Shown in pieces: positions 13,051 to 23,399 of a stretch of DNA of 64,000 nt (its first letter is position 1; every line of letters begins with the position of its first letter). The position numbers and the translations under genes were made by a program. The DNA lies in NCBI GenBank assembly GCA_963920525.1, contig OY986439.1:214881000-214944999 (forward strand). Direction: 5' to 3'. Below the pieces are notes generated by a model that saw only the letters and a list, made by a program, of their open reading frames with translations, did not search any database and had not been told where the DNA came from. This DNA is from Dichetophora obliterata. Taxonomy: Eukaryota > Arthropoda > Insecta > Diptera > Sciomyzidae.

Positions 13051-14250
13051 CGAAAATGTTTTATTGATAGTTATAGAAGGAAAGTTAAACTACTCTGATG
13101 TGTACTCAAGAAATAGCTGAAGCTAAAAATATGGTTGGGCCAAGTATAAACGCAAAAGCCACTTCAGGTACTGCAAGTTACTCTCAAGGCGTCTTCGGTA
13201 AAGAAGATTTTAAAATGAAAAACAAGAAAGGCGATGAAATAAATTATTTTTAAAGTCGACTACAAGCAATGTAGCAGTACTTTTCGCCACATACTAGACG
13301 GATGTGTCTTATGCGCACCTTACACGGTCAATCATTTGACGTCAATCAGGTATGTGTGTTAGTAAATATTTGTTTGTATGCGTTACACAGACACGTTGAT
13401 GGCTTGATTGATCGAAATCTAAATTTTTAGATATTTTGCAATGATGGTCAAGCGGCTGGATGTGTGCAAGAGCTTGATTGATCAATCTTTCGTCATTTGG
13501 TTTGCTTTCGTCGAGCAGTAAACATGATTGCAGGAAAAAAGAGCTCTACATAATAAATTTAAGAGAAAAAACCCTTTTTGGCAGATTTTATTGACTCTTT
13601 ACCTTTTATTTTTACGCTTTTTTATGCGTAGCTAATAATTACTTGATAAGCAAGTAATGCAATTTGCCCGAAACAATCGTCCGTTTAACTTATCGCACGT
13701 CTGAGTTCCATAAAAAATAATGCAGAATGAAAATTTGACGATATGATTGATGTGTGTAAGGGCTAGCATCAATCCACACGTACACATGTTGGACGTCAAA
13801 TGATTGCCCGTGTTAGGTCCTATTATAAAACTGCTGTGGAAAAATTTTACCAATTTGAAGAAAAAGTAAACATGTTCCTTTAATAATAGAGTTGACTGTT
13901 GACACAAAGACCTGTCCCAGTAGTCATAATTTGTAATATTTTTATATTTTTTCAACAAAGGCAATCGTACTTATTCTTTATAAAAATGGAAGCGTTAAGT
14001 ATATGTTGTACAACACAGAAAAAGCTGACTCGAATATTTAAATAGTTTGGCTAAAATTAGTTTTTGAGTGTTGAAAGGTAGATGAGTGGAATTTTTCAGT
14101 GTCCCAGTAGTCACATTAATTCAAATAATAGTAACACAAAACATAGAAACTGTTTGGCTTTTATTTTAAAGGAATATAAACATATTTCACTGCCGTATAA
14201 GTTGGTCAAATTCTGGAGTCAAATGTCCCGATAGTCACAATGGAATCCCC
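13051..14250 (+). repeat. Dispersed repeat family, copy A (interrupted)
   Basis: Aligns by eye with 27951-29580 over several blocks: ATAAATTCGAAAATGTTTTA at its start, then blocks including CAGGTACTGCAAGTTACTCT, ACGGATGTGTCTTATG and TAAAACTG. It ends in copies of a motif close to TGTCCCAGTAGTCACAATG (13912, 14098, 14225). A 490 bp PIF-like MITE sits inside it at 13323. No coding potential is seen. Copy B extends further to the left and shows putative terminal inverted repeats, so copy A is probably 5' truncated. The class is unknown. Confidence 0.75.
13323..13812. mobile_element. PIF/Harbinger-like MITE, 490 bp
   Basis: Begins CACGGTCAATCATTTGACGT and ends with the matching inverted sequence (one mismatch in about 21 bases). 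It is flanked by TTA at 13320-13322 and 13813-13815. The paralogous repeat copy B at about 28650 lacks the insert. A 3 bp TWA target duplication is the hallmark of PIF/Harbinger elements. The interior contains several TTGATTGATC-like short palindromes and no transposase. Confidence 0.82.
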
Positions 14251-14629
14251 CTATACTGATAGTAATAATTTATTTAGTTTTATTTTTTAATTCTTTGTTT
14301 TTGCCAACTCATATTCGTTCACAGAGTGTACTACAATGATGCAAGGAATATTTTAGGCCGAGTCGAAAACACTTGACCCAGCCTACTGATAATGTCTTTC
14401 AATCGATGGTGAAACTCGAGATCTGCTACAGTGGTAAAAACAGATGCTTTGTAAGGAGACATTTGTTACAACTAACAAGAGGAAGCAGATGAAACAAAAT
14501 CTAGTTAAAAAAAACAACTTGTGTTAACACTTTTGGAATCATTATTAATTTAGATTATAGAAAGTTGTTTTTTGGAATAAGTAAAAAGATTGGTAAATAA
14601 GTAAAGTAAATAAGAGAGTTCACGCAAAT
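14251..14629. other. No recognisable feature
   Basis: Lies between dispersed repeat copy A and the Tc1 relic. It may include unrecognisably decayed 5' sequence of that relic. Confidence 0.5.
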
Positions 14630-15215
14630 ACTTTTTGAAAGACCTGCACTGCTATCATAATAAGGTAGATAGCATTATAGAAGAAAAAAAAAACGTTAAA
14701 ATGCTTTTGGTAGGTTCTATTTACGAATGAGATATGGTGAGACGAGTCAAGAAGACAGTGAGCTTCAGTTACAAAATCTGAAGTCTACTTTTAAACACTG
14801 CGGTGGCTTTGTAATGGTTTCTGACTGTATAGCTATCGGTTATTTTGCACACATTCCAGGCATAAGGAATAGCTTTGTCTGAGTTAACAAATTAAAGCCA
14901 AACGTCAAGCATTGAGGGCAAATTTGGGAATCGAAGATGATTATTATTTTTACCAAGATGTTATAGCAATGTTACGCGCGAATCGTTGTACAACTGTCCG
15001 CATGTATTGGTAATTCCACCACAGTCTTCGGATTTAATTATCATTGAATATTTGTAGGCAAAGTGATCTTTTGGATGCACTGCAAGCGGAGTGCCGCACA
15101 ATTCCTTCAACATTTATATCTAACCTTTAGGATTCGATGGCAAGACGTCTGCTGGCTTTAATTTTTTCCAAAGGGACGAAGGCGCACGACGGAAACGACG
15201 AAGTATTAAGGTATT
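14630..15215 (+). pseudogene. Tc1-like transposase relic (DDE, Tc1/mariner superfamily)
   Basis: Conceptual reading across several frames recovers landmarks of Tc1-family transposases in the right order. First comes W-stop-D-E-S near 14735-14749, matching the usual WSDES with its first catalytic aspartate. Then KHCGGFVMVSDCI near 14797, where the family has KHGGGSVMVWGC. Next is FYQDV near 14950, containing the second catalytic aspartate, then PPQSSDLIIIE near 15015-15047, matching PPQSPDLNPIE with the third acidic residue. Last is LDALQAE...IPSTFISNL...DSMARRLLA near 15070-15160, the C-terminal end. Multiple stops and frameshifts, and a shortened spacing between the second and third acidic residues, show it is dead. 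Terminal repeats were not identified. Confidence 0.85.
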
Positions 15216-15689
15216 TTTATTTAATTTTCTTTTAATTAGTTTTTTTACTGTGACATGGATTTAATTTTGTTTCAGTTCATTTTTCTTCAAACAAAGCAAA
15301 ACAATAACAACAAAAGTCATTAAATAAAGAAGATATCGAGCCATAACCAACGATAAAGTGTAACCAAAAAAACAAAATTTTACAGGAGAAGCAATTTTCT
15401 AGTTGTGTCTGCATAATAAACCTCTGAATTCGTTTCTGCCACAACAATGTACATCAGTGTCGAGTTCAGTAGTTAACATAGCTATAACAGTGAGTCAGGT
15501 CGTGTTCGAGATATTTGACGAAAGCAAACAATCACTGCCAGGCACTCGTCAACAGCAAAACAAATCAAGTACATGTTTGCTTTTGAATAAATATGATTTG
15601 ATTTGCCTTTTCAAAGCAAAGACTTGACAAAAAATGAATGAATAGAACGCACCAAATCATTTACAAATGATCATTCTTGTGTTTCGTCA
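15216..15689. other. No recognisable feature
   Basis: AT-rich sequence with one 74-codon open frame (15403) lacking any recognisable motif. Confidence 0.55.
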
Positions 15690-16025
15690 GAATTGTGACG
15701 AGTCAGAATTTTAAAGGTTTTGTGTGGCACTAGGGTCGACCATATAATTTTTTTTTTGTTTCGAATCTGAGGTCAGAGTTTAAGACATTGTGTTTGACAC
15801 AAGGGTGTCCCCTAAAAATGTTTTTTTTTGTGCTGGCAGTTTAAGGGGTCGAGGATTTTTAATCTTTTGTTAGAATTTTAAATGTTTTTGACACTAGGGT
15901 GGATCCTAAAAATGTGTTTTTATACTATTTGTAAATGCGCTGGTCGCTGAATTCGAATCTGATGTGAGAATTTCAAGAAGTTTTTTAACACTAGGGTGTA
16001 CCCTCAAAATTTGTTTTTTTATACC
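15690..16025 (+). repeat. Degenerate tandem repeat, about 4 copies
   Basis: Four diverged copies share the order TCAGAATTTTAA, a GACACTAGGGT-like core (near 15728, 15798, 15889, 15990), CCTAAAAATG, then a T-run. Period is irregular, about 75-100 bp. This is an old minisatellite-like array with no coding content. Confidence 0.7.
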
Positions 16026-16645
16026 AGGAACAGAAAATAACGATTATTTCCAAAAATTAAATAAAAAAATCAACATGTTCCAAATGTCTGAGCACATTTT
16101 GGATTACATACTTCAATATGCTGCTTAATGCATGTTATATTGAAACTAGTATAAAAGCATATCCTACAATAGGTTCTCCGCACACTTCCGTTTTGGAGCC
16201 TTTTGCCGAAAGCACTTTTTCTCTTTTTAAGCTTAATTTTTTATACACGTGGTTTTTGCAAAATACAAATGTACCACTTTAAATAACACTTTACGGCACT
16301 TAAGGCTGTGTTGAAAAATTAGTTCGAGTATAAAAGAGCAAAAAGTCGAGTTTGATAACAATCATATTCATACACAAATTTACAAACTGGCCTTGAAATC
16401 TTCATATACGTAGCACCTCAGGTGTCGTTTTGCGGCTGATAGAATTATATTTTTACGAACAATCGACTCAAATCGACTCTAAAGAGGTAGTTAGATCAAA
16501 AACGTACTATTGTAAAAACCCAATATTGTGACTGATAAGTATCAAATATATTTTCTGTGCATACTTTCAGGCTGAACATTTTTGAGAACAGTGTGCCTTG
16601 TAAAATTACTTTACTGTTAATATAAATTACTATTAGAGAAATACT
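16026..16645. other. Sequence preceding the SINE; contains a truncated dispersed repeat
   Basis: Mostly featureless. 16556-16582 matches the start of the 70 bp repeat at 12656. 16631-16645 is the left target duplication of the SINE. Confidence 0.6.
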
Positions 16646-16983
16646 AGTGGCGGCCGTAGCCTAGTGGGTAGAGTGCGTGGCCCCTAAGCTAAAGAACCGC
16701 GGTAGCCCGGGCTCAATTCCAGCTCAGACAGAAAAGTTTTTTCAATTGAATTAATTTTTCTGTTCGGTCGTCACCTCACTGCAGACAATGGCAAACCTCA
16801 GAGAGTAAAAATTGCCATGTAAAGCTTCTTGAGAACATAAGCCGTTCGGAGTCGGCATTAAACACGTAGGTCCAGTTCTCGGTCATTTGTGATCAAACAT
16901 TTAATAACACGCACAACGCAATTGATCAATAGAAGCTAGGTCAAAGTCCTTCCAAGGGCTGAAATGGCCAGTTTATTTTTTTT
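16646..16983 (+). mobile_element. tRNA-derived SINE, copy 1 (full length, 338 bp)
   Basis: The head resembles a tRNA gene, with internal RNA polymerase III promoter boxes: A box TAGCCTAGTGGGTAG (16656-16671) and a B box region GGGCTCAATTCC (16708-16719). A unique body follows, ending ...GGGCTGAAATGGCC and a T-rich tail. A perfect 15 bp target duplication TATTAGAGAAATACT flanks it (16631-16645 and 16984-16998), as expected from LINE-mediated target-primed insertion. Two more copies in the window (28939 and 53387, both minus) share the whole length. Transcription would run on the plus strand from the head. Confidence 0.93.
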
Positions 16984-17036
16984 TATTAGAGAAATACTGT
17001 GTGCGGAGCAGCATGCTTAGCTTTTATGTATTAAGA

Positions 17037-17102
17037 TGTGCATACTTTCCGGCTGAACAGTTTGAGAGATATTGGACACGGAGCAGCGTGCTTGCCTTTT
17101 TT
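17037..17102 (+). repeat. Dispersed ~70 bp repeat, copy 3
   Basis: Nearly identical to 12656-12724. It follows the SINE insertion; 16999-17036 carries a second, more diverged partial match (TGTGCGGAGCAGCATGCTTA). Confidence 0.75.
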
Positions 17103-17118
17103 AAATTAAGATAATAAA

Positions 17119-17340
17119 TGATTTCTATTTTTTGAGCTTTTTTTCCGACCCATTTTTTCCTGGTGTTTGTTGCCCCAGCTTCGAAACGCAAAAATAAAAA
17201 ATTTTGAGGTGGCAGCCAATTGCCAAATAAATTTTGAAATTTATAAAATCTGACAATGGATTTGGTATCAGCGGCCCATTTTTACCTAGTGTTTGCCTCA
17301 ACTTCGAAATCGCAAAAATAAAAAATTTACAGCGCATATG
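17119..17340. repeat. Diverged direct duplication (~125 bp x 2)
   Basis: Two copies of a block running from CCCATTTTT through GTGTTTG and CTTCGAAA to GCAAAAATAAAAAATTT, at about 17150-17205 and 17276-17330. The purine/pyrimidine bias leaves a 72-codon minus-strand frame that I regard as spurious. Confidence 0.65.
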
Positions 17341-18369
17341 CAAAGAGTATTAAACAAAAAAACACATTCGTATGGTCCACACTTGTGTCAAAAAGCTTTC
17401 TGAAATTCTGACATCAGATTTTTAAACTCTTAACACTTTCAATTTATGCACCGAATTTAATATTCTTGTGCACATAAAATTTGAGTCATATATGTATTTA
17501 ATATAACATTTTCCAAATCATTCATTCATTCGGTTTCCGATTGATTTGAATTTGTTTTTCCGACGATGCTAGACTGAACTATTTTGTTTGATTTGTTCGC
17601 AACGAATGTAATATATAAATCACTCGTTTCCAAACGAATGTCTTGAAACTCGGTTTAAGACTACCCGTGCAGAGGTCTATTGCATTAGCAGTACACGTAA
17701 ATCGACTTTTGTGAGGGGTATAACTTAAGAATGGTTTAACTTAGAAATCTGCAATTAGATGGATTTGCTAGTTACAGTACTATCGTTTGTCACTTAAAAG
17801 TGACATGTTGGTTACACTTTTTTTGGCGGTTATGGCTCGATGTATTCAGACAATAAACTGATTTAAAAAAATTTAAATCTGCATTTTTGATCAACATTTG
17901 TTGTTTTTTTAGTAACATTTTTTAGTAACATTTATTGCAACAAAACACGGCCCATTTTTACTGTAATTCACTGTAGCTAATTTTTGCTAGCATTTTGACA
18001 TTTAAACAAATACGTTCTAAGTTTATTTTTTTATGAAATTTAATTGCATTTGCACATTTTTTTTTCAATTTATTTTTTGTAGAAATTCATAGATGACTTT
18101 TAGGTAGCGTGCCTAAAATAATTAACTTTAAACAGCAATTGAACTTCGCTATTGTATTAAATGAGGCTTAATTATAAACGCTCAAGTGTACCTTATATTT
18201 TCTTACTCAAGCTAGAATAAAAATTTCAAGTGCATAGTTAAGTTGACTGTTTTTGTAAAATCGAAACTATTTTCATTGATTTAATTGAATGATTATTTTA
18301 ATTCACTTGCTAAACTAGCTTAACGCCTGCCTATCTATCGCAATAGAGCGTAACTATTTTAAGACTCAC
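17341..18369. other. No recognisable feature; intron 3' of the citrate synthase-like exon if that gene is real
   Basis: AT-rich. I looked on the minus strand for the next expected citrate synthase segment (M-Y-G-G-M-R-G-like) and did not find it here, so the following exon would lie beyond the window or behind the repeats. Confidence 0.5.
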
Positions 18370-18528
18370 CATATCGATGGTAACTTCACCCATCTTGGTG
18401 GCACCATATTGCTTCCTGAAGTTCTTAACGCGTTCCTGCTCGACAGGAATTTTGGCGCGAAGTACCTCACGCAAGCTGTCACTTGAGCTATTACGAACGA
18501 CTGTTGTTGCTAGGAGAGCGTTAAATTT
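18370..18528 (-). CDS. Citrate synthase-like, single internal exon (53 codons)
   Basis: Encodes the N-terminal part of a mitochondrial citrate synthase, the enzyme that condenses acetyl-CoA and oxaloacetate in the TCA cycle. The peptide runs [17 protein letters not shown] (end of the transit peptide and mature start), then [19 protein letters not shown] and [16 protein letters not shown]. This matches the family pattern (I-P-x-E-Q-x-R-x-K-x-F-R-x-x-(H/Y)-G-x-T-x-x-G-x-(I/V)-T-(I/V)-D-M). On the minus strand a polypyrimidine tract and TTGCAG acceptor (18529-18534) precede the exon, and a GTGAGT donor (18369-18364) follows. Both junctions are phase 0. Neither the first exon nor the catalytic exons were found in the window, although introns could be very long amid these transposons. 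Intact splice sites and reading frame argue for a live gene; a lone gene fragment is the alternative. Flies can carry more than one citrate synthase paralogue, so no symbol is given. Confidence 0.85.
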
Positions 18529-19252
18529 CTGCAATTAGAAAGAGAATAAAATTAATATTAATTATAAAAGTACATGCTTGATTTTAAAAAGAAAAATAAT
18601 AAAAAACAGCGGAGTACTATTAAAGATCGTGCGGACTGATAAAAGTACTCGACACAAGCGCGTTATTACAAAGTTTTGAAAAAGTAATGTTTATAAATAG
18701 CTAAAAAAACAAAACAGGAGGGAAACATGTCATGCAACCATGACGGAAACAGCTTAATGCAAGCATCTTCGATAATAATTCGATGTCATTGTCATTGAGC
18801 TGTACTTCAGAGATTGTGTCTAGTCTGTCATATATGTTAGACGATATTGATAACACATGTTTACAATTTGATACGTTGCTGTGCGATGCGGTGTGGTGTG
18901 AGGTGTTTTTAATTTTAAGCTTAGTTCGGAATTGACCACAGCTTTGATTACAAACAAAATACCGAGTAAACATCATACATAGAAGGCAAAAAAGAAGACT
19001 TCATTCAGCGATTAATAATTATAGGTGATATAGGCAAAAGTATGATAGAATGTATTTCTACAAACGAACAAAATAAAAAACATTTTACTCAGCTGGGAAT
19101 TGGGAAAGCATTATTGTGTGCCTAATGTGCGCAAAACGGATGCGGATCCGTTTCGAGACCGTTACGAGTCAGTCAGCGAGGAGTTTGCTCTTTTATGTGT
19201 GGACAGACCCGTTTTGAACCCGGTACAAAGTCGTCAAAACAATGGTGAGAAC
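18529..19252. other. Probable intron upstream of the citrate synthase-like exon; no other feature
   Basis: Contains the splice acceptor of the exon at its left edge. A GC-richer patch at 19135-19235 with CGGATCCGTTTCG resembles, in inverse orientation, 21540-21590. These may be pieces of one disrupted repeat. Confidence 0.45.
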
Positions 19253-20100
19253 TAGAGATGGGCGCGCGAGAAATTTTGGCTGACAATCACGCGCGCTCAC
19301 GATGAGTTTTATTTTAATCACGCACGTTCACGAATTATTTTTACTCACGATCACGATACATTTGCTTCTAATCACGCACGCGCACAATAAAAATTATGTT
19401 TGAGTCACTATCACAATTACATTTTTTACTCACGAATGCTCACGAATACAATTTTTTACGATTAGGCACGCTTACAATGATTTTAATTAAAGTTTATTTA
19501 GTGTTTTTAAATGAGAAACATAAATTCAATTCATATCTTATATAGATACATTTTATTTATTAAAATAATATTAATATATTAATTAGTTTGCAGCGAAATG
19601 ATTAATCTTTAGATGGAATCCGCGGACCATCATTTGAGTTGAAATTAAAACTTTTTAAAAATTTACATACTTTTAAAATCCATTGAATTTAATTAATAAA
19701 AAGTATTATTTGCAGGTATTATTTTAATTAAAGCATTTATTTTAAAAAAGTTATTTATCCAGATTTTCACCCAGCAGTCTGAATCTTCTTTCCTCTTTGA
19801 GGCCCAATTTGCCTCAAGTAGTCGCTAACGTTTCGCGAAATAATTAAAGAAAGCTAAGTTGCTTGTTGTCGCTTTATTAGAAGTGGTCAGTGCTGCATTT
19901 TGCATGCAATTGGTAGAAAACCGTAAAAGAAAAAATTTTGCATGGATTTGAAAAATTTAGATAAACAAGTGACACGAAGAATTTGAAGAAATGTACGCTC
20001 ACTCACGAGGAAAATTCAATCACGCACGCTCAAGAATATTTCTTAATTATTGTTGACTTTGATGACGATCGACTAAAATCGTGACACGCGCCCATCTCTA
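19253..20100. mobile_element. Non-autonomous hAT element, 848 bp
   Basis: Ends TAGAGATGGGCGCG and its complement. The flanking 8 bp GTGAGAAC (19245-19252) and GTCAGTAC (20101-20108) match at six of eight positions and both have T at position 2 and A at position 7, as in the hAT consensus NTNNNNAN. Both ends carry clusters of a short subterminal motif around CACG(C/A)ACGCTCACGA (about 19284-19470 and 19990-20035), typical of transposase-binding repeats. The interior is AT-rich and non-coding. The mutated duplication suggests a moderately old insertion. Confidence 0.82.
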
Positions 20101-20488
20101 GTCAGTACATCAACATAAAAGGCGGTTTTCAAGTTACCAAATCTTTTTTATTTTCAGTAGATAAGTGAAACGAAATACAATGCTGTACTTATATTTATTT
20201 TAAATAACTTCCCTTTATCATTAACCAAGTGCTCCTGAAGCTCGCCTTCAAACCGCATAGAACTACTTGTCAGAATTTTAAATAATTGAGATGAGTGAAG
20301 AAGTTACATGTAACTACAGGATAGCCGTACACAAGATATTTTTCGGGACCTTTCCTATAGCGTTAATAATTGTACGCTTTGTTATTATAGCAGTAAAAGT
20401 TCTTGGGATGTTTCACGGAAAAATAATGATCAACTGTTTGAAGAAATAAGTAGGAGGTCATCCAAGATTTGAATTAATATTTTTACCA

Positions 20489-21240
20489 TTTAAGGGACTT
20501 CAGGAAATTTTTAAGAAAAAAAAACTATTTTATAAAAATTTTTGTTTTTAAGCTTTATTTTATTTTAGACAAAATTTTTTTTTTACATTGTTAAAATATA
20601 ACTATTCAAGATTTATTTCTGATATTTTGGTCTGAAAATATTCGTCGAAGAGGTAGAAAAATGCAAGGCCGCGAATGTCATTTTTGCAATCGGTGAGCAA
20701 GATTGCTCAAAAACTACTCATCCGATTGCTGTCAAATTTTTCACACTTAAGGACTCATTAAGGGGCGCTTGATTGTTTGATTTTTTTTATACATAGTTTT
20801 TGATTTGTAACCTAAAGCGACCTCAATTTTGTTCACAAAAAATTTAAATTTTCTTTCTACGCCAGCTATTTTGCCAAAAATTACTATATTTCCAAAATCA
20901 ACGATTTAACTCAACTCTTTACCAACTAATACTAATACTCTAACTCTTTACTAAACCGAAAATACTTTTTTTCAGATAAACCAGTCTCCAAATATCTTGC
21001 TTACCGCAAATTTAAGGCCTTTCGCGGCATTGCACTTTTCTTATCTTATCGACCTTATCGACCAATAACTTTGGACCAAAATGTCAAGGATAAATCTTGA
21101 ATAGTTATACTTTCATAATTATTACATTAATTAATTACATTAATGTCAAAAGAAATTTAGTCTAAAATAAAAGAAAGCTTACAAAATTTTTTTTAAAAAA
21201 CTGCCTTTTGTATTTCGAAAAACTCTCGGAGGCCTTTAAG
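20489..21240. mobile_element. Foldback (palindromic) element, ~750 bp
   Basis: Diverged inverted arms of about 210 bp. 20489-20510 (TTTAAGGGACTTCAGG) pairs with 21215-21240, the block CTATTCAAGATTTAT near 20601 pairs with ATAAATCTTGAATAG near 21091, and a GCAAGGCCGCGAA block near 20662 pairs with one near 21018. The centre (20720-20990) is unique. No target duplication could be fixed. Confidence 0.65.
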
Positions 21241-22471
21241 CTACCCTCTACTATTCTTTTATCAATTTGATTACAAAATACATTTTTTGTTTTAATTTAC
21301 TTTAATTTTCTGCAAGAAATTTTCGAATTTGAGTGCATCAAACTTGTTTAGTGAACCTACATTTTAACATTTAATTATTTAAAAAAATCGAGTCCGAAAC
21401 GGATTCGTATATAAAGTCCGTTCCGAGTCCGAGACGAATCCGAAAAAGTGGAAAAAGCTTTTCGCATTTTTGAGAGGAATTTCATACGCAAAGGGATCAG
21501 TTTCATATTCAAAACGCAACCCGTTTCGGATAAAATATACAAAGAAGCGAGTCCATTTCGAATTCGAAACGGATCCGTATGGCACACTGGGCAATACCTG
21601 ATCTCGCGTACATATATTTGAATGCGTACAAAACAGAAATACACACTATTAAATACAAAATTGAATCATTTCAATTTAACGATAACGTTAACAGTAACTT
21701 AATTGAAATGCAAAATAAACTCAAACTCAACTTAGACCAGACATGTGTATGAGTATCGTAGCTGGTAGTTAGCATTGCTATTCCAAGTTCCCGTTCCTTT
21801 TGCCGCTGACAGACAGCCGAACGCTCGACCTACGCAAACTGATTGCCAAGCGAGCAAAAAAAAGAAATAACAAAAAAAAAATAATGACTTCTCTCATTCA
21901 GTGGGTCAACAAATTTGATTAACCGTTGAACTTGAGCATGAGCAGTTGGCGGGAAATGCTTGAAGACTTCATGCTAGGGGCTTGGCCCTTCTTGGCAGCT
22001 GGCAACTGATTTGACTGCATCCAGACAAACTCAGCTGTCGGTCGGTCTTTAAGTGAGCTGCATACATTTATTGACACCCAAGAAATCATAATATTTAAAT
22101 GCGGCGTCGGCAACAACAATACTAGTTAGCAACAATAACGAAGTTCAATTGAACAGTTTTACGTCTGTCTGGCATACATGTTGAGCATCTTGTTGGCGCA
22201 AAAAACTTAAGCTATAAATTTTCATTTCATCTAGAATAAATTTAACAAGTTCTCAGGCTGAAAGAAAAAAGTTTGAATAAAGAAAGTGACGTAATTAAAA
22301 AGACTCATGATTTCCTTGAAAAAAAAATACACCACGACAGCTTCTAGCATTGAAAAAAAAAATAAACAACTTAAAATAGTTGTGAGCAAACGATTAAAGA
22401 TTTTTATTTATTAAAAAAATATAGCTTCATTCAAGGCAGTTTTATAAATAGGCAACAATTGAATAACACTT
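21241..22471. other. No gene recognised; short inverted motifs
   Basis: 21375-21600 is unusually rich in CGAAACGGAT/ATCCGTTTCG-type motifs in both orientations, probably a decayed repeat. 21770-22140 is less AT-rich; a 66-codon minus-strand frame there (22119-21919) has no recognisable domain. I looked here for the missing first exon of the citrate synthase-like gene and found no convincing mitochondrial leader. Confidence 0.45.
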
Positions 22472-22800
22472 CCCTGCAAACATTTATGAAGCCCTAAAAA
22501 AAAATTACTCTAAAAAGCGTTTTTTTATGTACTCATTTAAAGGACTTTTAAAAAGATGTTTAAAAACGATGCTTTTAAAAACGATTGCTTGAAAAAAAAA
22601 ACTCAAAAAAATCATTTTGTTGCGTGTTTAATGATTACTCTCAGAAAGAGCTCTCATAGAATAGTCTTTAATATGAGTGTAAATGATTTTTACACTCATA
22701 AAATAAGTATTTAATATGAGTGTAAAATGATTTTTAAAAAATGAGACTCAGAAAAAAGTTGTGGTGAAAAAGCCCATAAAAAGGTAGGTTTCAATGCTTT
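22472..22800 (+). repeat. Partial copy of a CCCTGCAAA-type element with local repeats
   Basis: Begins CCCTGCAAACATTT, the same terminus as the element at 30562. It continues with A/T homopolymer-rich sequence and a local duplication of AATATGAGTGTAAATGATTTTTA-type blocks (22670-22740). No matching right terminus was found, so this is a fragment. Confidence 0.45.
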
Positions 22801-22825
22801 GTATTTTGTGCAAGTAGTCCGATAT

Positions 22826-23395
22826 ATTACTAGCTGGGACCGTACCGGATATGGTTTTTATCAAAAAAGTCAGATATTAACAGTTATCGTTTAACTTTTA
22901 TTTTTTCCGACAAAAATACTAGTTATTCAATGGCTTTTATTTTTTTCGGTCAAAAATATCAGGCAATTTGAATTTTTTAAAGGCGACTTGAACGCCAAAA
23001 AAGTTTTATGCAATTTTTATCGTCTCATCAGAGCGCACATTTTGAGCTATAAAACTTTTTAGTTTTTAAAGTTTTATATTCGGCCTTTGAAAAAATACAA
23101 ATTGCTTGATATTTTTGACCGAAAAAATAAAAGGCACACAATAACTGTTATTTTTTACTTAAAAAATAAAAGTCAAAAGTAACAGTTATTTTTGCCCGAA
23201 AAAATAAAAGGCAAAAAATAACAGTTCATTTTAATTTTTATAGTAACAGCCAAAAATTTAAAAGGCGTTTAATATTCGCGAATCTGCTTAATATTACGAT
23301 AATAATGGTATATTTAAAGAAGTCCTCCGGCAACTTTTTCGTTATGCGTTTTCATCTGAAAATTGTAAAATTACAGCTATTTTCGGTCCCTGATT
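22826..23395. mobile_element. Foldback element related to the 1-12 kb array family
   Basis: Palindromic. The left side starts CTGGGACCGTACCGGATATGG and the right side ends with ...CGGTCCC. The inner arms are made of TAACAGTTATT, CGGTCAAAAATATCAGGCAA and AAAAAATAAAAGGCAAAAA blocks in opposite orientations. The terminus (GACCGTAC) and the block style (GCCCGATATTTTT, AATAACTG) match the first palindrome of the array units, whose arms start GAGACCGTACTAAG. This points to a shared family. A mariner inserted at its right edge (23400). Confidence 0.65.
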
Positions 23396-23399
23396 ACTA

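Noticed and set aside
18701..18976. 91-codon minus-strand frame next to the citrate synthase-like exon
   Set aside because: No similarity to the enzyme and no splice connection to the exon.
21919..22119. Candidate first exon of the citrate synthase-like gene
   Set aside because: The 66-codon frame lacks a mitochondrial leader and has no donor in a suitable phase.
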